Origin: an uncultured Ilumatobacter sp.
Lineage (GTDB): Bacteria > Actinomycetota > Acidimicrobiia > Acidimicrobiales > Ilumatobacteraceae
DNA: 8,741 nt
Direction of reading: 5' to 3'
Assembly: GCA_937891565.1 (NCBI GenBank)
Contig: CALAHA010000357.1
Span: forward strand, 1 to 8,741
Shown here one piece after another: positions 6,508-8,741 of the stretch. The notes beneath the pieces are model-generated. The model did not search any database and was not told where the DNA came from. It was given only the letters and a program-made list of their open reading frames with translations. A program made the translations under genes and the position numbers. Numbering within the stretch: position 1 is the first letter of the stretch; each line of letters begins with the position of its first letter.

Positions 6508-8535
6508 TCAGCTGAACAGAGAACCGTCAGCAAGGACGGTCTCGATCAGCGCCGTGTAGTACGCCGCTCCCGTCGACTTAAGGTGGATCCCGTCCTGATA
6601 GATGCAGTCGCCCTGACACTGCTGAGCGAGGCCATCCCAATACAGCACCTCGACATTTGGCAGGCTGCTCGCAACGTTGATCATGAGCAGGTTGTTGTCC
6701 TCGTCGTAACTGCCGTCGGGCACCACGTTCTGAATCAGCAGTACCTTCGGGACATTGGCCACGAGGCGCATCATCATGTCCATCTGGTCGTTACTGATCG
6801 CGCCGTTCGTTCCAAGATGGATCACCAGCTCCTGAGGCAGTTGACTCCGATCCGACAGCGCTTGGACGACATCAATGCCGCGCACGAACGCCCGGCTCTC
6901 TCCCGCGTCGACGGTGAAACCCGCTGCTTTCAACTCGTCGGCGGCACCCAACATCACCGAATCGCCGATCGCGAACTTCTGCGGGGCTGCCGGCAGCGGC
7001 ACCGTGGTCTCAACGGTCGTTTCTTGGACTGGTTCGGCTGACGTGTTGGAGCCATCTGACGCAATAGGAACAGGTTCGGGATTCGATGCGATCTCCGGCC
7101 CCGCAGCGGCTTCGGGCTCATCATCGCATGTCCCCAGAAGGACGCTGCACGTTGCTGCCGCACTCTGCTTCAGCGATTCGTCGACTTCGTTCTGCTTCAG
7201 CTCGGCGGTCGCCAAGCTGGCACCGGCGAAAATCGTCAACGCTGCCCCGACAAAGGCACCACCGAGCACTGCGCCACGGTTCTGACTCCGACGCGATCGT
7301 TGGCCGCGCCGTTGCCACATGGCAGCGAACTGGCCTTTGCGGATCGGAGTCTCGATGTATCGATAAGAAATCTCCGTGATGATCGCCGTGGCGACCATAC
7401 ACAGCACCCATTCATGGAACTTCAGCTTGGTTCCGGCGGTGTTCCGGACGATCTGGTAGATCGGCCAGTGATAGAGGTACAGCCCATACGAGCGCGTACC
7501 GATCCACAGCATCGTCGGACCGCTCAACGCCCTGGCCGTCAGCGAATCACGGTGCGTCACGGCAGCGATGATCAACAGCGTTGCGATGCCTGCCACGAAG
7601 AATCCGCCACGGAACAGCCATGGGTCAGCGCTGTTATCGCCGAAAGTATCGATGAAACCGACCTTCCACGACATCAGGGCGAGAATGGCGAATCCGACGA
7701 CGGCCAGCGCGTCGAGTGCATGCGCCTTATTTTGAAGCGGGCCGCGCATCATCGCGACGGGACGCCAGACCATTGCAAATGCTGCGCCGAGGAGCAGGCC
7801 GCTGGAGCGCGACAACGTGGAGAGATAGAGGGCGTCACCCTTCGAGATGAACCGGCCGCGGATCTCCCAGTAGGCCGCTGGCGTGTTCGACGGGTCGGCG
7901 TCGATCGGCCCCCGGTGGTAGAGCAACGCAACAACGACGGTCACGAACACGGCAGCGCCGAAGAGCCACACGCTGAGATCGGCAATTCTGCGACTGCCTT
8001 TGCGCAGCAGCGCGACCATCACGATTGGCCAAACGAAATAGAACTGCTCTTCGACCGCCAGGCTCCACAGGTGGCGCAGCGGCGCGAAGTCGTTGCTGGC
8101 GCTATAACCGGCGCCAATGAAAATCTGATACCAATTCGAGATGTAGAACACGCCACCGAACAGGTCGCCGCGAAGCTGGCCCAACGCATCGCGCTCGAAT
8201 ATCGCGGTCCAGATCGACAGCAGGAGCAACATCACGAACAGTGCCGGGAGGAGCCTCCGGAACCGGCGCACCCAGAAGTTCTTCATGTTGACAGCGCCGG
8301 TCTTTTCGTGCTCGGCGATGAGGAGCAGGGTGATCAGATATCCCGAGATAACGAAGAACACCTCGACGCCAATGAACCCACCCTTGAGCCACGAACTGTT
8401 GGCGTGATAGATCATTACGGCCACAACGGCCACGGCTCGCATGCCGTCAAGGCCGGGCAGGTACGGCACCTTGCTGATGTTCGCGTCCCTTCTGCGAGGT
8501 GCAGGCGCAGCGTCGGGCGCGGAAATGACAGGCAT
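6508..8535 (-). CDS. Membrane acyltransferase (OafA/YrhL type) fused to an SGNH domain, copy 2
   Basis: With start ATG 8535 the product is 675 residues. It has the same architecture as the gene at 4252-6432: YLPGLDGMRAVAV, catalytic His44 in MIYHANSSW, GGFIGVEVFFVISGYLIT (52-69), FWVRRFRR (87-94), HLWSLAVEEQFYFVWP, SYGLYLYHWPIYQ, an extra membrane helix, a shorter linker (445-520, about 76 residues, Glu/Pro/Ala-rich and with a unique C-x7-C), then an SGNH domain with GDSVMLG (Ser526), HLGTNG (573-578), Cys640-x3-Cys644 and DGIH (Asp648, His651). Its role is probably acylation or deacylation of an envelope glycan or lipid outside the membrane; the substrate is unknown. An in-frame TTG at 8544 would add three residues. 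ATG 8535 is preferred because the upstream block shared with copy 1 then lies at the same distance from both starts. The metF stop is 16 bases upstream. Confidence 0.93.
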   Translation of the reverse strand: MPVISAPDAAPAPRRRDANISKVPYLPGLDGMRAVAVVAVMIYHANSSWLKGGFIGVEVFFVISGYLITLLLIAEHEKTGAVNMKNFWVRRFRRLLPALFVMLLLLSIWTAIFERDALGQLRGDLFGGVFYISNWYQIFIGAGYSASNDFAPLRHLWSLAVEEQFYFVWPIVMVALLRKGSRRIADLSVWLFGAAVFVTVVVALLYHRGPIDADPSNTPAAYWEIRGRFISKGDALYLSTLSRSSGLLLGAAFAMVWRPVAMMRGPLQNKAHALDALAVVGFAILALMSWKVGFIDTFGDNSADPWLFRGGFFVAGIATLLIIAAVTHRDSLTARALSGPTMLWIGTRSYGLYLYHWPIYQIVRNTAGTKLKFHEWVLCMVATAIITEISYRYIETPIRKGQFAAMWQRRGQRSRRSQNRGAVLGGAFVGAALTIFAGASLATAELKQNEVDESLKQSAAATCSVLLGTCDDEPEAAAGPEIASNPEPVPIASDGSNTSAEPVQETTVETTVPLPAAPQKFAIGDSVMLGAADELKAAGFTVDAGESRAFVRGIDVVQALSDRSQLPQELVIHLGTNGAISNDQMDMMMRLVANVPKVLLIQNVVPDGSYDEDNNLLMINVASSLPNVEVLYWDGLAQQCQGDCIYQDGIHLKSTGAAYYTALIETVLADGSLFS

Positions 8536-8539
8536 CGCA

Positions 8540-8552
8540 GTCAAGTATCGCT
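8540..8552 (-). promoter_or_regulatory. Shared upstream block / possible core promoter of acyltransferase copy 2
   Basis: The same AGCGATACTTGAC as before copy 1 lies 4 bases before ATG 8535. Its first base is the last base of the metF stop codon, and its GATACT (8544-8549) ends 8 bases before the ATG. The alternative TTG start at 8544 lies inside this block, which argues against it. No ribosome site is seen. Confidence 0.4.
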
Positions 8553-8741
8553 CAGACGAGTACCGATCCGAGGTTCACCCTGATTTGTTTTGCTACTTCA
8601 GACCGGTTGAGCGTGTACAGGTGGAGGCCCGGAGCGCCTGCATCAATCAGGTCGGTGCACAGCGCTGAAGCGAGCTCGATGCCAATCCGCTTGGCCTCTG
8701 CATCGGTACGGACAGATTCAAGTCGATCAACAAGCCATCCC
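8552..8741 (-). CDS. metF: Methylenetetrahydrofolate reductase, C-terminal end (runs off the right edge)
   Basis: The last 62 residues of a minus-strand gene are visible, ending at TGA 8554-8552; the start lies beyond the window. The tail GIELASALCTDLIDAGAPG followed by LHLYTLNRSEVAKQI matches the C-terminal signature of MetF (commonly GAPGLHFYTLNR), including the last barrel strand and the Asn-Arg next to it. MetF reduces 5,10-methylene-THF to 5-methyl-THF in the cytoplasm and supplies the methyl group for methionine synthesis. The frame is intact over the visible part. The acyltransferase gene starts 16 bases downstream, so read-through transcription is possible. Identification rests on the C-terminal motif only. 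Confidence 0.88.
   Translation of the reverse strand, partial: GWLVDRLESVRTDAEAKRIGIELASALCTDLIDAGAPGLHLYTLNRSEVAKQIRVNLGSVLV

Noticed and set aside
6508..6515. Perfect palindrome TCAGCTGA at the end of acyltransferase copy 2
   Set aside because: Only 8 bases, with no extension into longer arms; expected by chance and overlaps the stop codon.
7300..8583. Long plus-strand open frame (427 codons) opposite acyltransferase copy 2
   Set aside because: Same kind of Arg/Glu/His-rich antisense shadow. It occurs at the equivalent place in both paralogues because the codon use and coding sequences are similar, not because an antisense gene is conserved.

Overview
The window looks like ordinary chromosome from a high-GC actinobacterium. 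The protein set (type-2 malate dehydrogenase, an actinobacterial-style Fpg/Nei protein, SCP2-fold protein, OafA-type acyltransferases with actinobacterial SGNH tails) suggests Acidimicrobiia, possibly an Ilumatobacter-like lineage. That placement is inference from protein style; there is no rRNA gene here. I saw no tRNA, CRISPR array, insertion sequence, phage gene or integration site.

Layout. Positions 1-531 (minus) hold the N-terminal part of an unrecognised protein that runs off the left edge. It diverges, with under 20 bases between starts, from an SCP2-domain gene (551-943, plus). Next on the plus strand is an Fpg/Nei-family gene (963-1685) that keeps its helix-two-turn-helix and zinc finger but lacks the N-terminal segment carrying the catalytic proline and glutamate. 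A Bcr/CflA-type MFS efflux transporter follows (1791-3077). It converges on malate dehydrogenase mdh (3161-4147, minus), and the 83-base gap between them holds two hairpins. From 4252 to the right edge everything is on the minus strand. Read in the direction of transcription it is the C-terminus of metF (8552-8741), then two paralogous membrane acyltransferases each fused to an extracytoplasmic SGNH domain (6508-8535 and 4252-6432), then a hairpin, then mdh.

How the parts work together. mdh and metF are core metabolism (TCA cycle; folate and methionine supply). The two acyltransferases probably move acyl groups across the membrane and attach them to, or remove them from, an envelope glycan or lipid; their substrate is unknown. 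The transporter is a drug/metabolite exporter. Nothing ties all genes into one pathway.

The most interesting points are: the tandem acyltransferase-SGNH pair, in which each copy carries the same 13-base block just before its start; a repeated pattern across the window of a TANNNT-like hexamer 5-9 bases before start codons that lack a Shine-Dalgarno sequence, suggesting leaderless mRNAs; and the 5'-truncated Fpg homologue. I did not find convincing evidence of a wholly new system.
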